The notes beneath the pieces are model-generated. The model saw only the letters and a program-made list of their open reading frames with translations, did no database searches and was not told the DNA's origin. A DNA stretch of 64,000 bases from Arenibacter palladensis. Lineage in GTDB: Bacteria > Bacteroidota > Bacteroidia > Flavobacteriales > Flavobacteriaceae. Within the stretch, counting starts at the first letter, position 1, and each line of letters begins with the position of its first letter. Positions 53,704-62,963 of the stretch are shown piece by piece. Both the position numbers and the translations under genes were made by a program. The stretch lies in contig NZ_FQUX01000002.1 in assembly GCF_900129275.1 (NCBI RefSeq), forward strand, positions 499,795 to 563,794, in the 5' to 3' direction.

Positions 53704-55458
53704 ATGAAATATTCCAACATTCCCTCCGCACAGTCACTTGTTCATCATTGCAAAGCAAGGGGCATTAAAAATATAATTATTTCTCCGGGATCAAGAAATG
53801 CACCTTTGACCATAAGTTTTTCGGAGGACCCTTATTTTAATTGTTACAGTATTGTTGACGAGCGCTGCGCTGCATTTTTTGCCCTGGGCATATCACAGCA
53901 ACTGAAGCAACCCACGGTAATTTTGTGTACCTCCGGTAGCGCAATGTTAAATTATTATCCCGCCATAGCGGAAGCATTTTATAGCGATATACCCATCATC
54001 GTCATTTCAGCGGATAGACCACCCTATAAAGTGGATATTGGGGACGGGCAAACCATAAGGCAGGAAAATGTGTTTGAGAAACATATTGGTTTTTCCGCGA
54101 ACCTTAAACAGGATGTTTGTCATGCAACCCAGAAAATTATAAAATATGACCCAGATCAATTAACGGAAGAAAATATTGATCTGAGCCAAATTCAGGTCCA
54201 AAAGTACAATGATAAATTACTTAACACGGCGCTAAATATAGCCTTCAGCGATAATACTCCCGTTCATATAAATATTCCGTTCGAAGAGCCCTTGTACGAA
54301 ACAGTGGAGGAATCCACACTGTTGCCAGAAATTAATCTACTAAAGGACCAAGCGCAAAATGATCAATTAGAATGGCAGGAATATGTTCATCACTGGTATA
54401 ATGCCTCCCGAAAAATGGTGTTGGTCGGGGTAAATCCGCCCAACGCGGTTGAACAGAAGTATTTGGAAATTTTGGCAAAAGACCCAACGGTCGTAGTAAT
54501 GACGGAATGTACCTCCAACTTATTTCACCCCAACTTTTTCCCCAATATTGACAGTATCATAGCCCCGATTGAGAAATCGGCGCAAAGGGATGAACTGTTT
54601 AAAATGTTGCGACCTGAAATTGTCCTAACTTTTGGGGGACTCATTGTTTCTAAAAAAATAAAGGCATTTTTAAGGGACTATACCCCTTTAATGCATTGGC
54701 ATGTAAATCCCAAAAAGGCCTACAATACCTTTTTCTGCCTAACAAAGCATTTTAAAACTAGTCCCAACGAAGTGTTTAAAAACCTTTTGGCCCAACCTTC
54801 TACCCAAGAAAGTGATTATTATGACTATTGGGCAAAAAGGAAAGAACATTACAAATTAAGAAGGGAACAGTACTTGCTGGAAATACCATTTTCGGACATG
54901 TGGGTTTTCCACAAGGCCTTGAAAAGCATTCCAAGTAATTATCAACTACAATTGTCCAACAGTTCTACTGTTAGATATGCCCAATTATTCGATTTGGAGC
55001 CCTCTATACGTGTTTTCTGCAATCGAGGCACCAGTGGCATAGACGGCAGTACTTCAACGGCCATAGGGGCTTCAATTTATGAGCCCAGTCCAACACTGCT
55101 GCTTACGGGCGACTTAAGTTTTCTTTATGACAGCAATGGTTTATGGAATAATTACATTAAGCCCAACTTCAGGATCATCGTAATCAATAACGGTGGCGGT
55201 GGCATTTTTAGGATTTTACCAGGCAAAGAGGAAACCGACAATTTCAATACTTTCTTTGAAACAACACAGGACCTTAAAATCCAATCCCTAGCTGAGATGT
55301 ACAGTTTTGAATTTGAATCCGTCACAAACAAAAACGACTTTAACAAGGCCTTGGATAGTTTTTATCAAGAGTCCGAAAAACCAAAAATCCTGGAAATAAA
55401 GACCCCAAGATTATTGAATGACAATATTTTGCTTAGTTACTTTGATTTCATATCTTAG
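53704..55458 (+). CDS. menD: SEPHCHC synthase
   Basis: The 584-residue protein is a ThDP enzyme. It has G-S-R-N-A-P-L-T near residue 30, D-E-R-C-A-A-F-F-A-L-G with the cofactor-activating Glu near 55, and the C-terminal ThDP block N-R-G-T-S-G-I-D-G-S-T-S-T-A with N-N-G-G-G-G-I-F, typical of MenD. It joins 2-oxoglutarate to isochorismate, giving 2-succinyl-5-enolpyruvyl-6-hydroxy-3-cyclohexene-1-carboxylate. It shares an operon with menF; a DUF2853 gene follows after 37 bases. Confidence 0.96.
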   Translation: MKYSNIPSAQSLVHHCKARGIKNIIISPGSRNAPLTISFSEDPYFNCYSIVDERCAAFFALGISQQLKQPTVILCTSGSAMLNYYPAIAEAFYSDIPIIVISADRPPYKVDIGDGQTIRQENVFEKHIGFSANLKQDVCHATQKIIKYDPDQLTEENIDLSQIQVQKYNDKLLNTALNIAFSDNTPVHINIPFEEPLYETVEESTLLPEINLLKDQAQNDQLEWQEYVHHWYNASRKMVLVGVNPPNAVEQKYLEILAKDPTVVVMTECTSNLFHPNFFPNIDSIIAPIEKSAQRDELFKMLRPEIVLTFGGLIVSKKIKAFLRDYTPLMHWHVNPKKAYNTFFCLTKHFKTSPNEVFKNLLAQPSTQESDYYDYWAKRKEHYKLRREQYLLEIPFSDMWVFHKALKSIPSNYQLQLSNSSTVRYAQLFDLEPSIRVFCNRGTSGIDGSTSTAIGASIYEPSPTLLLTGDLSFLYDSNGLWNNYIKPNFRIIVINNGGGGIFRILPGKEETDNFNTFFETTQDLKIQSLAEMYSFEFESVTNKNDFNKALDSFYQESEKPKILEIKTPRLLNDNILLSYFDFIS

Positions 55459-55495
55459 AAGGATATAAATCTAATCATTAACAATATTTAATATT

Positions 55496-55837
55496 ATGAG
55501 CAAGAGAGATGAGTTAATCGAAAAATATGCTGCAGACATAAAGGACAAATTTGGTGAAACACCAAATATGGATTTACTTAAGAAAGTTACCATCGGATTA
55601 GGACCTTCCATCTACAACATGGATGCGTCGAAAGTTTCTGGGTCTGATGACAAAGAATTGCAGACGGTAAAAAATAACTTCCTAATTAAAAAACTTGGAT
55701 TAAAAGACAGCCCACAGTTAATGGATGCCATTAAAAGCGTAACTGATAAATACGGAAGTTCCGTGAAGAGTAAGCACAGGGCGGTAGTTTATTACATGTT
55801 GGCGAAACACTTTAAAAAGGAGTCTGTCTACAAATAA
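55496..55837 (+). CDS. DUF2853 family protein
   Basis: The 113-residue protein is small, Lys-rich and helical. K-R-D-E-L-I-E-K-Y near the start, G-L-G-P-S-I-Y-N near residue 35 and the C-terminal H-R-A-V-V-Y-Y-M-L-A match DUF2853. No biochemical function is known. It is between menD and a terminator, so it can be co-transcribed with the men genes, but nothing links it to that pathway. Confidence 0.8.
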   Translation: MSKRDELIEKYAADIKDKFGETPNMDLLKKVTIGLGPSIYNMDASKVSGSDDKELQTVKNNFLIKKLGLKDSPQLMDAIKSVTDKYGSSVKSKHRAVVYYMLAKHFKKESVYK

Positions 55838-55862
55838 TTATTAATTCTAGTTTATTATATCT

Positions 55863-55893
55863 AAGCCGCCCTTAAAAAGAGTGGCTTTTTTTT
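55863..55893 (+). terminator. terminator after the menF-menD-DUF2853 transcript
   Basis: AAGCCGC (55863-55869) pairs with GTGGCTT (55881-55887, one G-U pair), followed by a T-run to 55893. Confidence 0.65.
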
Positions 55894-55925
55894 ATGGAGA
55901 TTCTTTTTAAACGTATTTTTGCCCA

Positions 55926-56756
55926 ATGATAGCACTTGGAAAATACAACAACTTAGAAATACTTAGGGACACCACAGTGGGTCTCTTTTTGGGCGATGAT
56001 GAAGGCAATGATGTACTCTTGCCCAATAAGTATGTGCCGGAAGAATTTGAGATAGGGGACTATTTGGATGTATTTTGCTATCTGGACCATGAAGAGAGAA
56101 TCGTAGCCACCACCTTGGTGCCCTTTGTAACTGTAGACCAGTTTCAATTGCTGCAGGTTGCAGAAGTAAATGAATACGGCGCGTTTATGGACTGGGGACT
56201 GGAAAAGCATTTGTTGGTGCCTTTTAGGGAACAACGCAACAAAATGCAAGAAGGCCAATGGTATGTTGTCTATTGCTATTTGGATGAAAAAACAGATAGA
56301 CTGGTAGCTTCCAACAAACTGGATAAATTTTTGTCCAATGAGAACTTAACAGTACAGGCCTTGGACGAGGTAGATCTTGTAGTTACAAGACTGACGGATT
56401 TAGGCTGGGAGGTAATCATTAACCATAAGCACAAAGGATTGGTCTACTCCAATGAGATTTTTAAAAAAGTGGCCGTTGGGGACAAACTAAAAGGATATAT
56501 TAAGAACATAAGACCGGACAACAAAATAGATGTTAGCCTACAACCTATAGGGTATCAAAGCTTGGAACCTGCAGCGAACCTAATTTATGAAAAACTTGTT
56601 GCCAATGGTGGGGTCCTAAATTTACACGACAAATCCGACCCAGAGGATATAAAAAGAATAATGCAGATGAGCAAGAAGACTTTTAAAAAGGGGATAGGTG
56701 CTCTGTACAAGGAACGTAAAATAGAAATAAAGCCAGATAGTATAAAGTTGCTATAA
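55926..56756 (+). CDS. CvfB-like S1 RNA-binding protein
   Basis: The 276-residue protein matches the CvfB/YitL family. It has an S1-like N-terminal domain (about 1-65), a second S1 domain (about 70-135; V-N-E-Y-G-A-F-M-D-W-G-L-E-K-H-L-L-V-P), a third (about 145-215) and a C-terminal winged-helix-like segment (K-K-T-F-K-K-G-I-G-A-L-Y-K-E). Such proteins bind RNA and affect gene expression or virulence in Gram-positives. The gene lies after a terminator and so has its own transcription. Confidence 0.87.
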   Translation: MIALGKYNNLEILRDTTVGLFLGDDEGNDVLLPNKYVPEEFEIGDYLDVFCYLDHEERIVATTLVPFVTVDQFQLLQVAEVNEYGAFMDWGLEKHLLVPFREQRNKMQEGQWYVVYCYLDEKTDRLVASNKLDKFLSNENLTVQALDEVDLVVTRLTDLGWEVIINHKHKGLVYSNEIFKKVAVGDKLKGYIKNIRPDNKIDVSLQPIGYQSLEPAANLIYEKLVANGGVLNLHDKSDPEDIKRIMQMSKKTFKKGIGALYKERKIEIKPDSIKLL

Positions 56757-56936
56757 TTTACCAGCTTTAAATAACATACTTTAATCTAATGGCGTCCAAT
56801 TATTTAAGCATTTTAGTTTTAATTATTTGCCGTTTTGCAACAAAAACCATTACTTTTACAACAACCAAGTTTAAAAACATAAATAGTCGATTTATTTTTA
56901 CTAATTTTAGAACTCATCCCCTAAACAATTAAGACT

Positions 56937-57548
56937 ATGCCATTCATTGAGGAAAGTGATTTATTGGAATTGCATAAAGATATAGACAAGGCTCAAATTA
57001 TTAATGAGCGTCTATTGGATCAGATAAAATACAAGAACAAGGAATTAAAGCGCAGTAAGATACAGCGAAATTTATTTGGCAGTATAACGGTGCTTTTCTT
57101 AATTGGAACACTGGCCATTTTCTCCTACAATGCGGGATTTATTAGGTCTTCCAATTATGAGAACAGGAATAACATGAGCAATAACCTCTTGGTATCCATA
57201 GATAGTTTGGAAGTGATAAAGGCAAGAATAGATAATCTTAAGGAACAGAACGAAGAACTGAGTTTGGTGAAGGAGTTCTATTTGGCCAAAAAGTTTTTGG
57301 ATAAAGAAAAGATTTATTCCGTACAGGTTAAATCCTTTGTAGACAACAACATAACTCTTGCTTCGGAATCGCTTAACAATACAATATTTGTTAAAACCAA
57401 TCCTTTTTATTCTTACTCTCTGGGAAATTTTGAAACCTTGGAAGAGGCTAGATCCTTTAGGTTCCAATTGGTAAAAATGGGTTTTGAGGATGCATTCGTT
57501 GCTTCCTACAAAGAAGGAAAGCGTTTAGAAATAGAAGACCCGTATTAA
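56937..57548 (+). CDS. membrane-anchored coiled-coil protein with SPOR-like C-terminus
   Basis: The 203-residue protein has an N-terminal coiled coil (about 5-45), one transmembrane helix (about 48-65), a second coiled coil (about 80-120) and a C-terminal SPOR-like domain (I-Y-S-V-Q-V-K-S-F, then Y-S-Y-S-L-G-N-F-E-T-L-E-E-A-R-S-F-R-F-Q-L-V). SPOR domains bind denuded peptidoglycan at division sites. It therefore probably sits in the inner membrane with its SPOR part in the periplasm. It ends one base before the menA TTG start. A role in the cell envelope is inferred; it does not look like a menaquinone enzyme. Confidence 0.7.
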   Translation: MPFIEESDLLELHKDIDKAQIINERLLDQIKYKNKELKRSKIQRNLFGSITVLFLIGTLAIFSYNAGFIRSSNYENRNNMSNNLLVSIDSLEVIKARIDNLKEQNEELSLVKEFYLAKKFLDKEKIYSVQVKSFVDNNITLASESLNNTIFVKTNPFYSYSLGNFETLEEARSFRFQLVKMGFEDAFVASYKEGKRLEIEDPY

Positions 57549-57549
57549 A

Positions 57550-58458
57550 TTGCCTAAAATTAAAGTTTGGATTAGCGCGGCCCGTTTGAGGACTCTCCCT
57601 CTTTCGTTGTCCGGAATAATTGTAGGTACCGCACTTGGGAGTATGTACAGCGAGTTTCGTTGGGATATTTTTGTATTTGCACTTTTAACCACCGTCGGAT
57701 TCCAGGTTACTTCAAATTTTGCCAATGATTATGGCGATGGTGTTAAGGGCACCGACAATGAAAATAGGGTAGGACCAAAGCGCGCTCTGCAAAGTGGACA
57801 ATTATCCCGAAAGGAACTTAAAGTAGGGATTATTATTTCGATTATTATCTGCATTCTTTTTACAGTTGCCCTTTTATATCTTTCATTTGGTACCGAGAAC
57901 CTTATATTGACCCTAATTTTCGGAGCACTTGGAATACTAAGTATATGGGCGGCCATAAAATATACGGTTGGATCATCGGCCTATGGATATAAAGGGCTTG
58001 GGGATTTATTCGTGTTTCTCTTTTTTGGCCTGCTGGGTGTAATGGGTTCCATGTTCCTGTATACCAAAACACTTAATGCAATGGCCATTTTTCCGGCAGT
58101 AACAATAGGTCTTTTGAGTACAGGAGTATTAAATCTTAACAATTTAAGGGACTATGAATCCGATAAAACTTCCAATAAAAACACCCTAATAGTGAAGATG
58201 GGCATTAGGAATGGAAAAATATACCATGTTTTTCTTATTGTAATTAGTTTTATAAGCATTTTAGCCTTTACCTTTATACATTACCATAATTGGAAAAATA
58301 CTATCCATTTAGTGGCATTTGTACCTATATTTATACATCTGAACAAAATGTGGAAAATTAAGAATACGGTTTTGCTGGATCCAGAATTGAAAAAGTTGGC
58401 CTTGAGCACTTTTTTATTGTCGATTCTGTTTTATTTTAGTTTTAATAATTTTTCGTAA
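57550..58458 (+). CDS. menA: 1,4-dihydroxy-2-naphthoate polyprenyltransferase
   Basis: The 302-residue protein has about eight membrane helices and the UbiA/MenA motifs. The first Asp-rich block N-F-A-N-D-Y-G-D-G-V-K-G-T-D is near residue 57 and the second, N-N-L-R-D-Y-E-S-D, near 200; both bind Mg-diphosphate. It attaches the polyprenyl tail to DHNA in the inner membrane. The start is TTG, one base after the previous stop; no ATG gives an N-terminus before L-R-T-L-P-L-S. The menB, menE and menC genes are not in this window. Confidence 0.93.
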   Translation: MPKIKVWISAARLRTLPLSLSGIIVGTALGSMYSEFRWDIFVFALLTTVGFQVTSNFANDYGDGVKGTDNENRVGPKRALQSGQLSRKELKVGIIISIIICILFTVALLYLSFGTENLILTLIFGALGILSIWAAIKYTVGSSAYGYKGLGDLFVFLFFGLLGVMGSMFLYTKTLNAMAIFPAVTIGLLSTGVLNLNNLRDYESDKTSNKNTLIVKMGIRNGKIYHVFLIVISFISILAFTFIHYHNWKNTIHLVAFVPIFIHLNKMWKIKNTVLLDPELKKLALSTFLLSILFYFSFNNFS

Positions 58459-58491
58459 TTTTGAGATAATAACCAATCAAAAAAATACACC

Positions 58492-59247
58492 TTGGAACAA
58501 CCGATTAGAATTCTTATTGTAGAGGACAACGTGATAATTGCAGATGACATGCAATCTATGTTGGAAGAGATTGGATACGAAATCGTAGACAATGTTATTG
58601 TTTATGAGCAGGCAGTTGAAGTCTTAAAGAACAAGGAAGTTGACCTTGTGTTGATCGACATTATCTTAGCCTCCGATAAAACCGGAATTGATTTGGGCAA
58701 GCACATTAGGGAAAATTATAATATCCCCTTTATATTCGTGACCTCCAATTCCGATCGGGCCACCGTTGAAAATGCCAAGACCGTTAAGCCCAATGGCTAT
58801 TTGGTTAAACCATTTGAGCAACAGGATTTATATACCTCCATTGAAATTGCCCTATCCAACTTCACTTCCGTTAAGAATAATGGAGCATCTGAAAGCCAGG
58901 AGGAGGAAGATGACAGGTTAATGTCCAACAAGGTATTGAAGGATTCCATTTTCGTTAAAAAACAACATTTGTATTATCGAATCCAATTTGGGGACATTCA
59001 GTTTATCAAAGCCGATAATGTTTATTTAGAGGTAAATACAGTAGATAAAAAGTTTTTGGTTCGATCTCCGCTCAAGGATTATTTGGAGAAGTTGCCACAA
59101 CAGAAGTTCTACAGGGCACATAAATCCTATATTGTTAACGTAGACCATATTGATGCCATCAACTCCAAGGATATATTAATTAACAATACGCTTATTCCTA
59201 TATCCAAGGAATTTAAGGAATTTATTATTTCAGCAATGAATTCGTAA
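58492..59247 (+). CDS. LytTR family response regulator (TTG start)
   Basis: The 251-residue protein has a receiver (1 to about 125) with Glu11-Asp12, phospho-acceptor Asp56 in L-I-D-I-I-L and a Lys in L-V-K-P-F. The linker (about 125-145) is acidic. A LytTR DNA-binding domain follows (about 150-250; F-I-K-A-D-N-V-Y-L-E-V-N, then F-Y-R-A-H-K-S-Y-I-V-N). The likely start is a TTG 33 bases after menA, because the conserved receiver strand begins almost at once. No kinase is adjacent. It is followed by a strong terminator. Confidence 0.9.
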   Translation: MEQPIRILIVEDNVIIADDMQSMLEEIGYEIVDNVIVYEQAVEVLKNKEVDLVLIDIILASDKTGIDLGKHIRENYNIPFIFVTSNSDRATVENAKTVKPNGYLVKPFEQQDLYTSIEIALSNFTSVKNNGASESQEEEDDRLMSNKVLKDSIFVKKQHLYYRIQFGDIQFIKADNVYLEVNTVDKKFLVRSPLKDYLEKLPQQKFYRAHKSYIVNVDHIDAINSKDILINNTLIPISKEFKEFIISAMNS

Positions 59248-59272
59248 CAAATAGTTTTAAAAATACATAAAT

Positions 59273-59300
59273 AAAAAAGGTGCCTTAGAGCACCTTTTTT
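59273..59300. terminator. bidirectional terminator after the LytTR gene
   Basis: AAAAAAGGTGC (59273-59283) pairs with GCACCTTTTTT (59290-59300) around a six-base loop. A T-run occurs on both strands; the next gene is convergent. Confidence 0.8.
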
Positions 59301-59425
59301 ATTTATGGGAACAAGAGACGGGGTCCGTTCCAACATTACATTTCAACGGGCCTACGGCCATTGAAATTAGGTTTGAAAAATAAAATTTAGAGTAGTTATT
59401 TTACCATACACAATACCTTTTTTAT

Positions 59426-60067
59426 TTAAATTAAATGGGCAGAATATTCCATTTCCCTCAATTTGGACAAGGCCTCCGATTTAGAGTTTACATTTAATTT
59501 TAGATATATATTCTGTATGTGAAAATTTACGGTACTCGGGGTAACAAATAAATTATCCGCGATTGTCCTATAGGTAGCTCCCTGACATAAATAATCAATA
59601 ATCTGATTTTCCCTTTCCGAAAAGGAAGCGTAAGATTTTGGTTGAAACATAGCAATTATTTTCTTGGCGATGTCGTTGCTTATGGTTGCACCTTCGTACT
59701 TAATGGCATTCAGGGCATGGTACAAACTCTTTATGCCAACAGGTTTGGAAACATAACCATTGGCCATATTCTTGAAGGCCTTTTTTACGATTCCAAAATC
59801 GCTTTGGCCACTGATCATAATGATTTTAACTTCAGGATCTTTTTTGCGAAAGAGGCCTATACCTTCAATACCGCAGCCATCCGGCATAGTAACTTCTGAA
59901 GCAATAATATCTGGTAATACATTGTCATAATCCAACAGCGCTTCCTTTACAGAGTCATATATTCCAACTAGTGAATATTCTTCATAAGTGTCGAAATAAT
60001 ATTTGTAGGTCTCGTGGAACGACAGGTCATTGTCTATTACAATAATTTTAAGTACGTTAGGTTTCAT
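59426..60067 (-). CDS. LuxR/NarL-type response regulator with Glu at the phosphorylation site
   Basis: The 213-residue protein has a receiver (1 to about 125) and a C-terminal LuxR helix-turn-helix (about 145-208; F-S-E-R-E-N-Q-I-I-D-Y-L, then V-N-F-H-I-Q-N-I-Y-L-K-L). The receiver keeps Asp12 and Asp14, the Ser86 switch residue and Lys108. The phospho-acceptor position, three residues before Met-Pro, is Glu58 (codon GAA) in S-E-V-T-M-P. Glu there often mimics a phosphorylated Asp, so the regulator may be constitutively active or controlled by other means. It is separated from all neighbours. Confidence 0.88.
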   Translation of the reverse strand: MKPNVLKIIVIDNDLSFHETYKYYFDTYEEYSLVGIYDSVKEALLDYDNVLPDIIASEVTMPDGCGIEGIGLFRKKDPEVKIIMISGQSDFGIVKKAFKNMANGYVSKPVGIKSLYHALNAIKYEGATISNDIAKKIIAMFQPKSYASFSERENQIIDYLCQGATYRTIADNLFVTPSTVNFHIQNIYLKLNVNSKSEALSKLREMEYSAHLI

Positions 60068-60754
60068 ATCATTTGGGATTTGGGGGATTACTTCATTTTT
60101 TTCAATAAAAATCAGGTGTTATCCTCGGAACTGAGCAACACTTGATCCAAAATAAGAACTACTGTTGCAAGAGGTGGTAATGAACTGATTTGTTGGCTAC
60201 AATATGGATATAATCCTTTTGTTCTTTAAATAGGTAAGGGTTAGTTTTCATGCTTTGTTAATTTGGGATGTAATTAATATTTATTTTATTTCCGTTATAC
60301 TTTTTTATTGGATAATATGGAACACGCTGCAATACTTCATATTAAGACCGTAGGTAAATCTTAAACGTTAGGCCTCGTCTTCCGGTTGTTGTTTTAAAAA
60401 CTTAAAATTATGTTAATAAAATTTAAATATAGATATAAAATCTAGAATCTCCATAAAAAATAGATGTATTTTCCTACAAAATAAAATTGTAAGTACTATT
60501 ATGAATTATTGCTAAAAATTAATCGATTTAACTGAATTATTATAATTGCATCTGTATGTAACTCACAACCAAATTAATAGGTCCAAACATCCATATTGGT
60601 AATTTCAAAATTTATCGTGTTGACCTTGCAATCAACGGGAAGGGCAAGTCCATTTAAATGGTAAAAATGTGATAAAACACAAAAATTAATAAAGACTATG
60701 CACCATTTATAATGGTCTAGAAAAATACACCCCGCCCTTCCAACGGGATTTGCG
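60068..60754. other. 687-base gene-free gap
   Basis: The gap lies between two minus-strand genes. It must hold the 3' end of the SprF-SPOR transcript and the promoter of the LuxR-type gene, but neither is clear. A small CCCG/CGGG hairpin sits at 60731-60747. A 65-codon frame at 60574-60771 overlaps the neighbouring gene and has no family features. Elsewhere it is AT-rich with no RNA gene recognised. Confidence 0.4.
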
Positions 60755-62710
60755 CTATTCAAAGCGATCAATCAACTCATCTCCGTCTTCATATAGGTTT
60801 TCGGCGGTAGCCGTATTGTTATTCACCTTCATAATCCATTTTTCACTCAGATATTTGCCGTTCAAATCCGTTGTATAAGCCATTTCCGCCTCGTTTTTCT
60901 TATTGTAATCTGCCAAATACACATAGTACAAGCCATTTTCCTTATTGAAAAATTGCTTGGCACTAATCCCCTTGTGTTTTAGGTCATTTATAAAGGAATC
61001 CACGTTTTCTTTATTCTTATAAACGTTGGCTATCAAATAATAACCAGTTTTTACCCCGGCTATACCCGATTGCTGCTCCATTCTTATTGGTAATTTTGCG
61101 TAATCTTTCTTCTCGGCATTATTTATTCGGTATATGGTTTTTTCTTGGACATCTGCAACTGCAGTTTCGTATTGTTCACTATTTAATTTCTGAAGGTCGG
61201 TTTTCATACTTCGTTGTATTTCGTCTTTCTGTATTCTCACCAACATATCGAACCTCTTCTCTATCTCCCTTTTATTTGCAGATTCCAAGGAATCCTGCCT
61301 TAGAATTAGTCCATCCAGTATTAAACGGTTTTCATAGGCAAGAGTATTTTGGCACCCATCATTTTTATCGACTTTGTCCGCATTGGCGGTATTGACCGTG
61401 AGGTTTATTATATGATCTTTGGAGTCGTCATTTTTGGCGTATTGATTTTTTAACAGCTCCTTTAAGAGCAAGTGATTTTGGTATGCCAATGTACTTTGAC
61501 ATTCGCAATTGCTATTGCTACCATTGTCACTACCGGAACCCAATCTCAACATATCATTACCGGAGCCCGTGTTAACGGTATAATCATCAATATCTTCTGA
61601 ATATTCAGAATTACTTAATTTTATCTCTTGATCCCTTCGCTGTATTTCAGCTTTCAATTTCTTAATCTCTTTCTCGTAGTTCTTTACTACTGGGTCGGAT
61701 TTTTTCTTTTTGGTAGTGGTGGGTTTTCTGTAGGTGGAGTTTACAATTGGTTTTCTGGTATCCCCAAAGTCATTTTTAAAGGTGTAGGCCAAGGATAGTT
61801 CATGGTTCCAACCAAGGCTGGCTCCGTATTTTAAAAAATTCTTTTCAAATACATATCCCAGGGTCATCTTTTTACCAAGATTAAATCCAAGTCCAACAGA
61901 CAAGCCGTATCTATCATCAAGGGTAGACTGTAGCCATCCATAATCCGGTAAGTCCAACAATACCGATCCGGCAATAGAAAAGTTGTCCTCATCATCCCTA
62001 TGGACCTGTAACAAAGGCATTATCCTACCGTTGGTAAACAATCCACGCCTGGCGTCCAGTTCATGTGTATATTGAAGTGAGGCCTTTAGCGTTTTGTCGC
62101 TAAAATCCGTGATAACACTATTGGTGGTTTGATTATAACTGATAAGGTCTTGGGCATACAGGCCAAAATCGAACTGACCTATAGAGAGTACAGCCCCGGG
62201 TTGTAGGGCCAATCTAGTCTCTTTTCTGGCATCCAATATTTCCGGGTCGTTTTCTGAAGCTATAATCCTGTTCTTATCGATTCCCGAATTTAGATAAGTG
62301 ACATTGGTACCGAAACTTAAATTACTATTCCTTCCCAATTGCACTGAAGTAGCATAATTGGCGTTTATGCCAAATTCCTGCATAACACCCGCCCGATTGG
62401 TATAAACACCTAATCCCATGGCGGTATTGTCATTCAATTTGTTGCCAAATCCCAGAAAATAATTTTGATTATTGTCGTTAAAAGTGGCATACTGATTTTG
62501 GTGTAGAATATTTACATAGGATTTGTTTTCCCTTACCAGTGAAAAAGCAGGATGAATTAAAAACCTATTGAAGACCAATTGGTTGTGATAGGAAGTAGAG
62601 GAATCAAAATCGGAATTGGCTTCTTGACAAAGCACGGCATCATTGCAGAGTACAATGCAAAATAATATTAGGAGTAATACCTTCTTAAAAATGGCACCTC
62701 TGCAGTTCAT
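60755..62710 (-). CDS. PorP/SprF-family protein fused to a C-terminal SPOR-like domain
   Basis: The 651-residue protein has a signal peptide (hydrophobic 10-26, ending C-Q-E). Residues about 40-320 match PorP/SprF: N-R-F-L-I-H-P-A-F-S-L, then G-L-G-V-Y-T-N-R-A-G and beta-barrel alternation to about residue 315. A Lys/Thr-rich linker with coiled coil (about 335-380, 430-540) follows. The C-terminus (about 565-635; G-Y-Y-L-I-A-N-V-Y-K-N-K-E-N-V, then Y-Y-V-Y-L-A-D-Y) is SPOR-like. Standard PorP/SprF proteins are about 300-350 residues and lack this. The fusion could tie a T9SS-linked barrel to peptidoglycan. The adjacent PD40 gene is upstream. Confidence 0.8.
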   Translation of the reverse strand: MNCRGAIFKKVLLLILFCIVLCNDAVLCQEANSDFDSSTSYHNQLVFNRFLIHPAFSLVRENKSYVNILHQNQYATFNDNNQNYFLGFGNKLNDNTAMGLGVYTNRAGVMQEFGINANYATSVQLGRNSNLSFGTNVTYLNSGIDKNRIIASENDPEILDARKETRLALQPGAVLSIGQFDFGLYAQDLISYNQTTNSVITDFSDKTLKASLQYTHELDARRGLFTNGRIMPLLQVHRDDEDNFSIAGSVLLDLPDYGWLQSTLDDRYGLSVGLGFNLGKKMTLGYVFEKNFLKYGASLGWNHELSLAYTFKNDFGDTRKPIVNSTYRKPTTTKKKKSDPVVKNYEKEIKKLKAEIQRRDQEIKLSNSEYSEDIDDYTVNTGSGNDMLRLGSGSDNGSNSNCECQSTLAYQNHLLLKELLKNQYAKNDDSKDHIINLTVNTANADKVDKNDGCQNTLAYENRLILDGLILRQDSLESANKREIEKRFDMLVRIQKDEIQRSMKTDLQKLNSEQYETAVADVQEKTIYRINNAEKKDYAKLPIRMEQQSGIAGVKTGYYLIANVYKNKENVDSFINDLKHKGISAKQFFNKENGLYYVYLADYNKKNEAEMAYTTDLNGKYLSEKWIMKVNNNTATAENLYEDGDELIDRFE

Positions 62711-62963
62711 CCAAGGGGAAAAATTATGTTAATCCGATTATAAATTGTTTCTTATAATCATATAGTGCGTGTCTCTCGCTTAACTTGGATCATTCATCTT
62801 AAGTGGACCTTAAACCTGGTCGGGGCTTTAGAAAAATTTAGTTGAAATGGTCCAAAAAAATATTGAGGACCAAATTACATTTTTGTAGGTAAATTCTTAC
62901 TATGAATTTATCACAGTATTATCCGTGCACCATTTCTTGCTTGTATATAATTAATGAAAGCCC

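Noticed and set aside
60574-60771. 65-codon minus-strand frame
   Set aside because: It overlaps the end of the SprF-SPOR gene and shows no domain or start signal.
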